DNA of 64,000 nt from Pseudomonas sp. RIT288 (GTDB lineage Bacteria; Pseudomonadota; Gammaproteobacteria; Pseudomonadales; Pseudomonadaceae), in NCBI RefSeq assembly GCF_000631985.1, contig NZ_JFYN01000012.1, positions 248,001 to 312,000 on the forward strand, read 5' to 3'. Positions within the stretch are counted from its first letter, which is position 1. The number at the start of each line of letters is the position of its first letter. Shown one piece after another: positions 10,063-18,258 of the stretch. The notes under the pieces were generated by a model. That model was not told where the DNA came from. It ran no database searches and worked only from the letters and a program-made list of their open reading frames with translations. A program made the position numbers and the translations under genes.

Positions 10063-10174
10063 TCCGTTGCGTCCTTTGCGAGTTCAATCCTTATTCACGC
10101 TAGTCGCAGCATTCAAGAATTGGGTCGGCGATGACTGTACGAAATTTCCGAAAATTTCCAGATGTCGGATCCTC

Positions 10175-10307
10175 TGTGGCGAGGGAGCTTGCTCCCGCTG
10201 GGTTGCGTAGCAACCCCAATCCCCCTAATCGCGACGTGTTTGAAACGCCGCGTGCGCAGGTTTTACGACTGCTTCGCAGTCTTGCGGGAGCAAGCTCCCT
10301 CGCCACA
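10175..10307. repeat. REPIN, family A, upstream of RAYT
   Basis: Second flanking REPIN, with the same terminal palindrome as at 9456 in inverted pair orientation and 133 bases overall, equal to the first copy. The inner part differs in sequence but keeps a CTGCTTCGCAG-like internal palindrome. Confidence 0.9.
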
Positions 10308-10687
10308 GGGGATTTGACAGTCAATTCATCGAAACCGCTGTGCTAGAGCCATTCCCCATGCAATACCACCAACGCAGGGGCATGACGGTGCACCCATGCT
10401 GTGCAATACTCGGCGGCCTTTTTGGTGGCGACTATTCCTACGTAAAGCAGTTAATGCCTCTCCGTAAACCGGCTTTCTGCCGAGAGTTCCCGCTGAATGT
10501 TGTGGTTTATAGAGTGAAAAGCCCTGTCACAAGCTTTTTATACTGCACGCCCCGCTGATCTTGCAGGTCGGGACCTGCAAGGCGCGTTTGCCCACGAGGC
10601 CGGCGCGGTTTCGGCAAGCCAGGGCCTATCGGTCGACGCTTCGCCACTCGGTGGTCATATCCAATAACAAGACGAGGTTGTATCCCT
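10308..10687. other. Long leader region upstream of amino acid permease
   Basis: A 380-base stretch with no convincing gene. It holds a TATACT -10-like element at 10539-10544 without a clear -35, then a perfect inverted repeat at 10560-10581 listed separately. Nothing else recognised. Confidence 0.4.
10560..10581 (+). promoter_or_regulatory. Perfect palindrome in permease leader
   Basis: CTTGCAGGT and ACCTGCAAG form a 9-bp inverted repeat around CGGG, about 15 bases downstream of the TATACT element and about 105 bases before the permease start. It could be a repressor operator just past the transcription start or an mRNA hairpin. No U-run follows, so it is not a simple terminator. Confidence 0.45.
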
Positions 10688-12106
10688 ATGCCAGTCGGCA
10701 ATCACCTGCCCCATGGCGAGACCGCTCACGGCGGCTCGCTCAAACGCGAACTCGGTGAACGGCATATCCGCCTGATGGCGCTCGGCGCCTGTATCGGCGT
10801 CGGCCTGTTCCTGGGTTCGGCCAAGGCCATTGAAATGGCCGGTCCGGCGATCATGCTGTCGTACATTCTCGGTGGCCTGGCGATCCTGGTGATCATGCGC
10901 GCCCTCGGTGAGATGGCCGTGCACAATCCGGTGGCCGGCTCGTTCAGCCGCTATGCCCAGGATTACCTCGGTCCGCTGGCGGGCTTTCTCACAGGCTGGA
11001 ACTACTGGTTCCTGTGGCTGGTGACCTGCGTCGCGGAAATCACCGCCGTCGCCGTGTACATGGGCATCTGGTTCCCCGATGTGCCGCGCTGGATCTGGGC
11101 CCTCGCTGCGCTGATCAGCATGGGCTCGATCAACCTGATCGCGGTCAAAGCCTTCGGTGAATTCGAGTTCTGGTTCGCCCTGATCAAGATCGTCACCATC
11201 ATCGCCATGGTCATCGGCGGCGTCGGCATCATTGCCTTCGGTTTCGGCAACGACGGCGTGGCACTGGGGATTTCCAACCTGTGGGCCCACGGCGGCTTCA
11301 TGCCCAACGGCGTGACCGGTGTGCTGATGTCCCTGCAAATGGTCATGTTCGCCTACCTCGGTGTCGAGATGATCGGCCTGACCGCCGGTGAAGCGAAGAA
11401 CCCGCAGAAGACCATTCCCGATGCGATCGGCTCGGTGTTCTGGCGCATTCTGCTGTTCTACGTGGGTGCGCTGTTCGTGATCCTGTCGATCTACCCGTGG
11501 AACGAAATCGGCACTCAGGGCAGCCCGTTCGTGATGACCTTCGAACGTCTGGGCATCAAGACCGCCGCCGGCATCATCAACTTCGTGGTGATCACTGCGG
11601 CGCTGTCGTCGTGCAACGGCGGCATCTTCAGCACCGGGCGCATGCTCTACAGCCTGGCGCAGAACGGCCAGGCCCCAGCCGGTTTCGCCAAGACCTCCAA
11701 CGGCGTGCCACGCCGCGCGTTGCTGCTGTCGATTTTCGCGCTGCTGATCGGCGTGCTGCTCAACTACCTGGTGCCGGAGAAAGTCTTCGTCTGGGTCACC
11801 TCGATTGCGACCTTCGGCGCAATCTGGACCTGGGTGATGATCCTGCTGGCGCAACTGAAATTCCGCAAAGGCCTGAGCGCCAGCGAACGTGCCGGCCTGA
11901 AATACAAGATGTGGCTATACCCGGTCAGCTCGTACTTCGCGCTGGCGTTCCTGGTGCTGGTGGTCGGCCTGATGGCGTACTTCCCGGACACCCGCGTGGC
12001 GCTCTATGTGGGGCCGGCATTCCTGGTGCTGCTGACGGTATTGTTCTACGTGTTCAAGTTGCAGCCGACCGGTGAAACGCAGGGCGCGGTGCGTTCGGCC
12101 ACTTGA
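10688..12106 (+). CDS. Amino acid permease (APC superfamily, AAT family)
   Basis: 472-residue inner-membrane symporter with about twelve hydrophobic segments. The start region LKRELGERHIRLMALGACIGVGLFLGSAKAI is the classic AAT-family opening: the helix-1 substrate site IGxGLFxG at about residues 35-45 follows the H-I-R-L-M-A-L-G signature. The conserved FAYLGVEMIGLTAGEAKNP stretch falls in mid-protein. It resembles ProY, AroP and GabP; proline or a related amino acid is a fair guess, but substrate cannot be read from the sequence. ATG 10688 fits the family start. It sits alone behind a long leader and ends at a family-B REPIN. Confidence 0.85.
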   Translation: MPVGNHLPHGETAHGGSLKRELGERHIRLMALGACIGVGLFLGSAKAIEMAGPAIMLSYILGGLAILVIMRALGEMAVHNPVAGSFSRYAQDYLGPLAGFLTGWNYWFLWLVTCVAEITAVAVYMGIWFPDVPRWIWALAALISMGSINLIAVKAFGEFEFWFALIKIVTIIAMVIGGVGIIAFGFGNDGVALGISNLWAHGGFMPNGVTGVLMSLQMVMFAYLGVEMIGLTAGEAKNPQKTIPDAIGSVFWRILLFYVGALFVILSIYPWNEIGTQGSPFVMTFERLGIKTAAGIINFVVITAALSSCNGGIFSTGRMLYSLAQNGQAPAGFAKTSNGVPRRALLLSIFALLIGVLLNYLVPEKVFVWVTSIATFGAIWTWVMILLAQLKFRKGLSASERAGLKYKMWLYPVSSYFALAFLVLVVGLMAYFPDTRVALYVGPAFLVLLTVLFYVFKLQPTGETQGAVRSAT

Positions 12107-12126
12107 TCTAGCGCGATAGCAAAAGC

Positions 12127-12203
12127 AAAAGATCGCAGCCTGCGGCAGCTCTACACGGGACATGTATTCACCCTGTAGGAGCTGCCGCAGGCTGCGATCT
12201 TTT
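12127..12203. repeat. REPIN, family B (GTAGGAGCTGCCGCAGG type)
   Basis: Two inverted copies of the family-B REP (AAAAGATCGCAGCCTGCGGC and its reverse complement ending GCTGCGATCTTTT) just after the permease gene. One arm lacks a base (AGCTCTAC instead of AGCTCCTAC). The T-run of the element may also act as a transcription stop. Confidence 0.85.
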
Positions 12204-12304
12204 GCCGTTTTACCACCGCTCAGGAAGAGCGATACAAAACCCGAAGCAAGGCTCAAACCTGTAGCACTTTGCATTCTCGCGCGGCAGTGAATCGAGGCGC
12301 AGAC

Positions 12305-12491
12305 ATGAAGGTGAGCGCATTTCTCCAACGAGAGCTCAGTCACCGGCCGCTCGTGCTGTTCTTCCTGCTGGCCACCGTGTTGTACGTCCTGCCCCTGATC
12401 CTCGCCGACTTCCGCTACATCGACGACAACTGGCGATTACGGTTTCATCGTCATGAAAGAGCCGCCTCACGGCAGGTTGTTGCAGTGGTAA
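12305..12491 (+). pseudogene. Remnant of GtrII-like glucosyltransferase gene
   Basis: The frame from ATG 12305 starts like an O-antigen glucosyltransferase: MKVSAFLQRELSHRPLVLFF, one membrane helix, then ADFRYIDDNW with the loop D-D expected just after helix 1. Directly after the tryptophan codon the frame ceases to look like protein. The next frame reads GDYGFIVMKEPPHGRLLQW and stops at 12489-12491, which looks like a plausible C-terminal strand of the same kind of protein. The simplest reading is one large internal deletion, with a frame change, that removed some 400-500 codons. GtrA and a GT39 enzyme follow, so the cluster was once a serotype-conversion type locus. Identity of the 3' piece is inference. 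Confidence 0.6.
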
Positions 12492-12605
12492 CCCCGACCG
12501 TCCGTCGCAATCCACCCAGCACCTGTAATTTCTGACAGTAGACCACTCAAGCGCCATGCCCTAGCTTCGAAATTTGGCCGGACGAAGCTACGGCAAGGAG
12601 CGGTA

Positions 12606-12968
12606 ATGAAGGGATTTCCTGCGCTGACAGTGATTGGAATCGCTGATGCACTTATCCACTGGCAGATTTTTTTCGTCCTGTGCAGCGCCATCGGATTCAC
12701 CCAGGCGGCCAGTAACTTCGCCGCGTTCTGCGTGGCGGCAGCGTTCTCGTTTTACGTGAATATGCTCTACACCTTCGACAGCAAAACGCCGGTATTCGGC
12801 TACTTGCTGTTTATGGGAGGGATGGGGGGAGCAAGCTTCGCCATCGGCTCGATTGCCGATACGTGTGACTGGCATGGATTGCTGACGGTGACGGTGTTTA
12901 CCGCGCTGAACCTGATATTGGGGTACTGCTTTTTCCGGTTTGTGCTGTTTCGTGGACAACGGACATGA
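12606..12968 (+). CDS. GtrA-family membrane protein
   Basis: 120-residue protein with four predicted membrane helices, the GtrA layout, ending in the typical basic tail (NLILGYCFFRFVLFRGQRT). GtrA proteins are thought to flip undecaprenyl-phosphate-linked glucose across the inner membrane for O-antigen or LPS decoration. ATG 12606 has AAGGAG five bases upstream. Its stop overlaps the start of the next gene by ATGA. No gtrB (the UndP-glucosyltransferase that normally makes the substrate) is present here and the upstream GtrII-like gene is destroyed, so its present function is uncertain; it may serve the following GT39 enzyme. Confidence 0.75.
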   Translation: MKGFPALTVIGIADALIHWQIFFVLCSAIGFTQAASNFAAFCVAAAFSFYVNMLYTFDSKTPVFGYLLFMGGMGGASFAIGSIADTCDWHGLLTVTVFTALNLILGYCFFRFVLFRGQRT

Positions 12969-14524
12969 AACCCTGGGTGGCCGTACCTTTTTTCAAAGAC
13001 GCGAATGTTTCAGTGCGGGCCGATCGGCTGGCTCTGGCGGCAGTTCTGATTATTGCGCTGTGCGTGCGGTTCTACTCCATCACTGTCCCCGTGATCTGGT
13101 ATGACGAGGCCTACAGTCTGCTGCTGGCTCGAGAAACGCCGGCGCGTATCTGGGCGTTGACCGCACTGGATGTGCATCCGCCGCTCTATTATGTGCTGTT
13201 GCATTATTGGTTGGCGGTGTGGGGAGAGTCTCCTTTGGCGGCTCGCGCATTCAGTGTGTTGGCGGATATCGGCACGTTGCTGCTTTGCGTCAAGCTGATG
13301 AGCCTGATCTCGACACGCAGGGCTACCTGGATTGCTGCCGTACTGCTGGCGCTACTGCCGATATCAGTGCGTTACAGTCAAGAAGCACGGATGTACACAT
13401 TGCTTGGATTCTGGCTGATGGCCGCAACCGTGGCATTGCTATGTTGGGCAAGACATCCTGAGCAAAAACGCTTTGCGTTGATCTACGTTTTGCTGATGAC
13501 TGCTGCGTTTTATACCCACTACTTCGCAGGATTGTGTGTGCTGGTGCATTGGCTGTTCTGGTGGCAGAGCCGGGCCACTCGGGACGGGGCGGCGATTTCA
13601 GCGCAATCATGGTTAGTTGCCAATATTGCGATCGTGTTTCTGTATTTGCCTTGGATTCCCCGTTTCATCCAGCAGCTAAGTGGCACCGGCAGCTTCGACT
13701 GGATAGAACCTGTGACGTTGCAGGGCGCCTTGACGCTTGTCTGGCAGTACACAGTTCTCGGGGAGGCTGCTTCAATACCTCTGACATGGCAACTGCTGCC
13801 GTGTGGGCTGATGTTGGTGTTTGCCGGAACAATCATCATCAGCAACCCCGACAAACGTCACTTCAGTGTTTTGCTGGTCAGTTACTTCTTTGTTCCGCTG
13901 GTCGCACTGTATCTGATTGCCTTGGCGCTTCCTTTATTTGTACCCCGATACCTGGTGTTCTGCGCGCCGGCCCTCGCGCTGATTTCTGCGGCGGCGATGG
14001 ATATCTGGGGACGGCGTCGAATCATTCTGGCGAGCGCGGCGTTGCTATTGTTGGTCATTATGCAAGTTCACGGTCTGACGATGGTGTACCTGCAAACCGA
14101 TGGATTAAACGGGACAGGCGCACGCAAGGACACAAGCTTCAGCTCATTGGTGACTCAGTTGAATCAGCTGGCGCATCCAGGAGACGAGATCGTGATCGCC
14201 AGTGCTTTCTGGTATCCGAGCTTCGCTTATTACAACACCACCGGTATTGATCCAAAGTTCGAGATCCGCTCATCGATTGATGGATTCTTGCAGCTCACCC
14301 GTCAGGGTGTGTTGAGCCTACTCAATGATCCGGTAATGAATGTCTATATCGATGGTGTGACGGTACTTGATTGTCCAGGCCGAAAAATCTGGTGGATTAC
14401 CAATACGGTTTTGCCGAATGAACCACCGCGCCTTGCAAAAGTGAGGAGACCTTTGCAATCGTTGCAGGAGGGGAACGTTTCGTTGTATTCGTTTGCCTGC
14501 GACCGGAGTGCCGACCTCAACTGA
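12965..14524 (+). CDS. Glycosyltransferase family 39 (ArnT/PMT-like) membrane protein
   Basis: 519-residue integral membrane enzyme that would transfer a sugar from a polyprenyl-phosphate donor to a surface acceptor on the periplasmic side. The first periplasmic loop shows WYDEAYSLLLARE with the D-E pair typical of GT39/GT-C enzymes, followed by DVHPPLYYVLLHYW, another strong family signature. About eleven to twelve hydrophobic segments are followed by a soluble C-terminal part of about 130 residues. Translationally coupled to gtrA. GC content looks lower than in neighbours (many TTG/TTT codons), hinting that this cluster was acquired. A 12-bp inverted repeat spans its stop codon. Confidence 0.8.
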   Translation: MKPWVAVPFFKDANVSVRADRLALAAVLIIALCVRFYSITVPVIWYDEAYSLLLARETPARIWALTALDVHPPLYYVLLHYWLAVWGESPLAARAFSVLADIGTLLLCVKLMSLISTRRATWIAAVLLALLPISVRYSQEARMYTLLGFWLMAATVALLCWARHPEQKRFALIYVLLMTAAFYTHYFAGLCVLVHWLFWWQSRATRDGAAISAQSWLVANIAIVFLYLPWIPRFIQQLSGTGSFDWIEPVTLQGALTLVWQYTVLGEAASIPLTWQLLPCGLMLVFAGTIIISNPDKRHFSVLLVSYFFVPLVALYLIALALPLFVPRYLVFCAPALALISAAAMDIWGRRRIILASAALLLLVIMQVHGLTMVYLQTDGLNGTGARKDTSFSSLVTQLNQLAHPGDEIVIASAFWYPSFAYYNTTGIDPKFEIRSSIDGFLQLTRQGVLSLLNDPVMNVYIDGVTVLDCPGRKIWWITNTVLPNEPPRLAKVRRPLQSLQEGNVSLYSFACDRSADLN

Positions 14525-14539
14525 AGCCGGCACTCCGGT
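14502..14539 (+). terminator. Strong hairpin spanning the stop codon
   Basis: ACCGGAGTGCCG and CGGCACTCCGGT form a perfect 12-bp stem with a 14-base loop that contains the TGA of the GT39 gene. No T-run follows on either strand, so it is a terminator-like or mRNA-stabilising hairpin between convergent genes rather than a textbook terminator. Confidence 0.4.
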
Positions 14540-14544
14540 TGCGC

Positions 14545-16164
14545 TCATGCAGCCACCACCTCGCTTGGCTCAAAACTGTCCGCCCGCGCCATCTGCCACA
14601 TCCGCGAGTAAAACTCGCCATTCACCTCACCCGTGAGCAATTCCCCCGGTTTCAGAAACACATGCAGTTGCGAGAACAGTTTGATCTCGGTCGCCGACAT
14701 GCGTCGCACCAGGTGCTTGGCCGACAGTTGCGACGGATGTTCGAGGCCTGCCGCCGCCAACATTTCCGCCAGTGCCTTGAGCGTGTTGCGGTGGAAGTTG
14801 TAAACGCGCTGGGCCTTGTCCGGGACGACGAGGGCGCGCTGGCGCAGGGCGTCTTGCGTGGCGACGCCGGTCGGGCATTTGTTGGTGTGGCAGCTTTGCG
14901 ACTGAATGCAGCCGATGGCGAACATGAAGCCGCGCGCGGAATTGGCCCAGTCGGCGCCGATGGCGAGGACGCTGGCGATGTCGAAGGCGCTGACGATCTT
15001 GCCGCTGGCGCCGAGTTTGATCTTGTCGCGCAGGTTCAGGCCGACCAGGGTGTTGTGCACGAATAGCAGGCCTTCGCGCATCGGCACGCCGATGTGGTCG
15101 GTGAATTCGACCGGCGCCGCGCCGGTGCCGCCTTCCTTGCCGTCGACCACGATGAAGTCCGGCAGGATGCCGGTTTCCAGCATGGCCTTGGCGATCCCCA
15201 TGAACTCCCACGGATGCCCGAGGCAGAACTTGAAGCCCACTGGTTTACCGCCGGACAGTTCACGCAGTTGCTGGATGAAATGCATCATTTCGATCGGCGT
15301 GGAAAACGCGCTGTGGCGTGACGGCGAGATGCAGTCTTCGCCCATCAAGATGCCGCGGGTGTCAGCGATTTCCTGGGTAACCTTGTGCTTGGGCAGGATC
15401 CCGCCATGACCCGGTTTGGCGCCCTGGCTCATCTTGATTTCGATCATCCGCACCTGCGGATTCTGCGCCTGAGTGGCGAAGCGTTCCGGGTCAAAACGGC
15501 CGTCGCTGGTGCGGCAACCAAAGTAGCCGCTGCCCAGTTCCCAGGTCAGGTCGCCGCCGTGTTCGCGGTGATACGGGCTGATGCTGCCTTCGCCGGTGTC
15601 GTGGGCGAAGTTGCCGAGCTTGGCGCCCTGGTTCAACGCGCGGATGGCGTTGGCGCTGAGCGAGCCGAAGCTCATCGCCGAGATGTTGAACACCGAGGCC
15701 GAATACGGCTGCGTGCACTGCGGCCCGCCGACGGTGACGCGGAAACTGCTCGGGTCGCTCAACGGCGCCGGGCGCATCGAATGGCCGATGAACTCAAAGC
15801 CCGATTGATAGACATCGATCAGGGTGCCGAAGGGTTTGTCGGCGCTTTCATTCTTCGCCCGCGAATACACCAGCGAACGCTGGGCGCGGGAGAAGGGCAG
15901 GGCGTCGCTGTCGGATTCCAGCAGGTACTGGCGAATTTCCGGGCGGATGCCTTCGACCAGATAGCGGATGTTGCCCAGGATCGGGTAGTTGCGGCGCACC
16001 GCGTGCGGGCTCTGCAGCAGGTCGAACAGACCGAGCAGGCTCAGCACGCCGGTGACGGCGGTGATCGGCCACAGCCAATCGTGTTCGAGAAAGGGCAGGC
16101 TGGCGAGGGTGAACATCACGCAGACGGCAAAGAAGGCGTAGCGGCTCAGGAGTGACAGGCTCAT
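14545..16164 (-). CDS. FMN-binding glutamate-synthase-family protein
   Basis: 539-residue protein with two N-terminal membrane segments (about residues 5-55) followed by a glutamate synthase large-subunit-like FMN/FeS domain. Visible: the FNISAMSFGSLSANAIRALN stretch, the flavin/2-oxoglutarate region SQGAKPGHGGILPKHK, VDGKEGGTGAAPVEF, and the cysteine cluster CIQSQSCHTNKCPTGVATQ expected to bind a 3Fe-4S centre. It lacks the amidotransferase domain of true GltB, so it is the stand-alone, archaeal-type form whose reaction in pseudomonads is not settled. ATG 16164 has AAGGA six bases upstream; a start 24 bases earlier lacks one. Gene is monocistronic, with a REPIN upstream. Confidence 0.8.
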   Translation of the reverse strand: MSLSLLSRYAFFAVCVMFTLASLPFLEHDWLWPITAVTGVLSLLGLFDLLQSPHAVRRNYPILGNIRYLVEGIRPEIRQYLLESDSDALPFSRAQRSLVYSRAKNESADKPFGTLIDVYQSGFEFIGHSMRPAPLSDPSSFRVTVGGPQCTQPYSASVFNISAMSFGSLSANAIRALNQGAKLGNFAHDTGEGSISPYHREHGGDLTWELGSGYFGCRTSDGRFDPERFATQAQNPQVRMIEIKMSQGAKPGHGGILPKHKVTQEIADTRGILMGEDCISPSRHSAFSTPIEMMHFIQQLRELSGGKPVGFKFCLGHPWEFMGIAKAMLETGILPDFIVVDGKEGGTGAAPVEFTDHIGVPMREGLLFVHNTLVGLNLRDKIKLGASGKIVSAFDIASVLAIGADWANSARGFMFAIGCIQSQSCHTNKCPTGVATQDALRQRALVVPDKAQRVYNFHRNTLKALAEMLAAAGLEHPSQLSAKHLVRRMSATEIKLFSQLHVFLKPGELLTGEVNGEFYSRMWQMARADSFEPSEVVAA

Positions 16165-16221
16165 ACGGTTTCCTTGGTTCGGACTCAATGGTTACCCATG
16201 GCGCGCAGACTGGCTTGCTCT

Positions 16222-16354
16222 TGTGGCGAGGGAGCTTGCTCCCGCTGGGTTGCGCAGCAGCCCAAAACCTGGCCATCACGGTCTGTCTGCTGCATCGCGT
16301 GACCAGGTTTTGCGACTGCTGCGCAGTCGAGCGGGAGCAAGCTCCCTCGCCACA
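16222..16354. repeat. REPIN, family A
   Basis: Inverted pair of GTGGCGAGGGAGCTTGCTCC palindromes, 133 bases like the two RAYT-flanking copies, between the 3' end of the LuxR gene and the upstream side of the glutamate-synthase-like gene. Confidence 0.9.
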
Positions 16355-16397
16355 GGGGATTCCAAGCTTCAGATATCTCCTGCGTACCAAGGCTTTT

Positions 16398-17198
16398 TCA
16401 GGCGTTCTGCGCCTGGAGAAAAATCGAAAACAGCTCCGACTGGGACTTGATCCCCAGCTTGCTGTACATGTGTTTCTTATGGACTTTCACGGTTTCTACG
16501 GAGATTTCCAGCTTACGGGCGATTTCTTTACTGGAGCAACCGCTGAGCATCAACCGACCGACATCCAGCTCCCGGGCGGTCAGCTGCGCGCCTTTGAGTT
16601 GTTGCACCGACGCTTCCAGTTGCACCCGCCAGTCGGCCGCTGCTGGTGCGGCAGCGAGAGCCACGGTCTGGTTGATCTCGTACGGCAGGCGCTGACGCAA
16701 CAGGCCCAGCACCCAGGGCTGGATCAATGACAGCAACGCAATCTGTTCGCCAGTGAAACGTTTTTCACTGCCCAGCGACAGGCACAACGTGCGTTCGCCT
16801 TCAAGTTGGCAATTGAACTGGATTTCGTCGGCGACCACATTCAGACGAAAGTATCGCTGGTAATACTCGGTCAGCTCGAAATGCTCCGGCGCCACCTCGG
16901 ACAGGCGCAACAGCCCGGTGCGCGACTGCTCGCGGCAGGCGATGTAGAACGGGTCGAGCAGGTACAACCCGCGCAGATAATCCTGAAACAACGGGTCAGG
17001 GCTGCCGTCGTCGCCGGGGCATTCGGCGAACACCTGCGGGTGTTGATCGGCGCTGAACAGCAGCACCACCCAGCTATCGAACGCCACGTACTGGTCGAGC
17101 AGGCGCACCAGTTGCGCCCAGAAATTCGGCTTGTCGAGGGCGTCGATCAGTTGGCCGACGGCGCGGTGCCAGGTGATGTCATCAAACGAAACGGACAT
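16398..17198 (-). CDS. LuxR-family transcriptional regulator
   Basis: 266-residue regulator. The C-terminal 65 residues are a LuxR helix-turn-helix: LTARELDVGRLMLSGCSSKE, then IARKLEISVETVKVHKKHMYSKLGI. The N-terminal 190 residues are an unassigned domain (rich in Phe, Trp and Tyr, perhaps ligand-sensing) and do not look like an autoinducer-binding domain with its conserved W-Y-D-W set, so a quorum-sensing role is not supported. ATG 17198 has GGGG six bases upstream. It is divergent from the nitrilase-family gene at 17323 with 124 bases between, which makes that gene the obvious candidate target. Confidence 0.8.
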   Translation of the reverse strand: MSVSFDDITWHRAVGQLIDALDKPNFWAQLVRLLDQYVAFDSWVVLLFSADQHPQVFAECPGDDGSPDPLFQDYLRGLYLLDPFYIACREQSRTGLLRLSEVAPEHFELTEYYQRYFRLNVVADEIQFNCQLEGERTLCLSLGSEKRFTGEQIALLSLIQPWVLGLLRQRLPYEINQTVALAAAPAAADWRVQLEASVQQLKGAQLTARELDVGRLMLSGCSSKEIARKLEISVETVKVHKKHMYSKLGIKSQSELFSIFLQAQNA

Positions 17199-17322
17199 GG
17201 ACTACCCCTATCGGGTTACCCCGGCCGCGTGATTCCCTGGCCGGTTGCTTGCTGCGCATACTGGCCCACAGACAGCCACCGGGCAATCTTTCAGCGCCCG
17301 GCCATGACCACAAGGACTCGCG

Positions 17323-18144
17323 ATGAAAGTCGAACTCGCCCAATTGGCGGGCCGTGACAAAGACACGGCGTACAACCTCGAACGTGCCCTCGCGGCGATT
17401 GCCGCGTGCGCCGCCGACACGCAATTGATCGTATTCCCGGAAACCCACCTGATGGGCTTCCCGACCACCGACACCGTGGCGCAGATCGCCGAACCGCTGG
17501 AGGGCCCGACCGTCAGCGCGGTGCTGGCCGCCGCCCGCGAGCGCAATATCGCCGTGGTGATCGGCATGGCCGAAAGCGACAACGGGCGCTTCTACAACAC
17601 CACGCTGCTGATCACCCCCGAAGGCATCGCGCTCAAATATCGCAAGACCCACCTCTGGGCCTCGGATCGCGGCGTGTTCGACCCCGGCGATCGTTATGCC
17701 ACCTGCGAATGGCACGGTGTGCGCGTCGGCCTGCTGATCTGCTACGACATCGAGTTCCCCGAATCCGCCCGCGCACTGGCGCAACTGGGGGCCGAGTTGC
17801 TGATCGTGACCAACGGCAACATGGATCCGTACGCCCCGACCCACCGCACCGCGATCATGGCCCGCGCCCAGGAAAACCAGGCGTTTGCACTGATGGTCAA
17901 CCGCGTCGAAGCCGGGGATGACGGCTTGATGTTTGCCGGTGGCAGTGCGCTGGTCGATCCGCTGGGGACGCTGCTGTTCGAAGCGGGGCGTGAGGAAGGG
18001 CAGTTCAGCGTCGAGCTGGATTTCGACCGATTGGAGATTGCGCGCAAGGATTACCGCTATCTGGAGGATCAGCGGTTGAAGCTGCCGGGGGAGGTGGTGG
18101 AGCACGCGTGCGGATTGCGTGAGTGGCTGATCCCTGCGCGCTGA
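17323..18144 (+). CDS. Nitrilase-superfamily carbon-nitrogen hydrolase
   Basis: 273-residue cytoplasmic amidase of the nitrilase superfamily. The catalytic triad is visible: Glu in VFPETHLMGF (about residue 41), Lys in YRKTHLW (about 109) and Cys in LLICYDIEFPE (about 144). Length and motifs fit aliphatic or omega-amidases such as stereoselective amidases; the substrate cannot be deduced. ATG 17323 follows an AAGGA-type site. Divergent from the LuxR regulator gene. A family-B REPIN follows within ten bases of the stop. Confidence 0.85.
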   Translation: MKVELAQLAGRDKDTAYNLERALAAIAACAADTQLIVFPETHLMGFPTTDTVAQIAEPLEGPTVSAVLAAARERNIAVVIGMAESDNGRFYNTTLLITPEGIALKYRKTHLWASDRGVFDPGDRYATCEWHGVRVGLLICYDIEFPESARALAQLGAELLIVTNGNMDPYAPTHRTAIMARAQENQAFALMVNRVEAGDDGLMFAGGSALVDPLGTLLFEAGREEGQFSVELDFDRLEIARKDYRYLEDQRLKLPGEVVEHACGLREWLIPAR

Positions 18145-18152
18145 AGATCAAC

Positions 18153-18228
18153 AGATCGCAGCCTTCGGCAGCTCCTACACCATTGCAAAGCGTACCCCTG
18201 TAGGAGCTGCCGAAGGCTGCGATCTTTT
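18153..18228. repeat. REPIN, family B
   Basis: Inverted pair of AGATCGCAGCCTTCGGCAGC and its complement between the convergent amidase and kinase genes, here with the TTCGGC variant of the central palindrome. Confidence 0.85.
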
Positions 18229-18258
18229 ATCGATTCATCTGACTCACCCAAAAACATT

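Noticed and set aside
9456..10307. IS200-like insertion sequence
   Set aside because: No insertion-sequence ends or target duplication; the protein signature and flanking REPINs mark a RAYT.
10655..11854. Open frame of 399 codons antisense to the amino acid permease
   Set aside because: Asp/His-rich shadow of a certain membrane-protein gene.
16398..17198. Quorum-sensing LuxR/LuxI pair
   Set aside because: The N-terminal domain lacks the autoinducer-site aromatic residues and no synthase gene is near.
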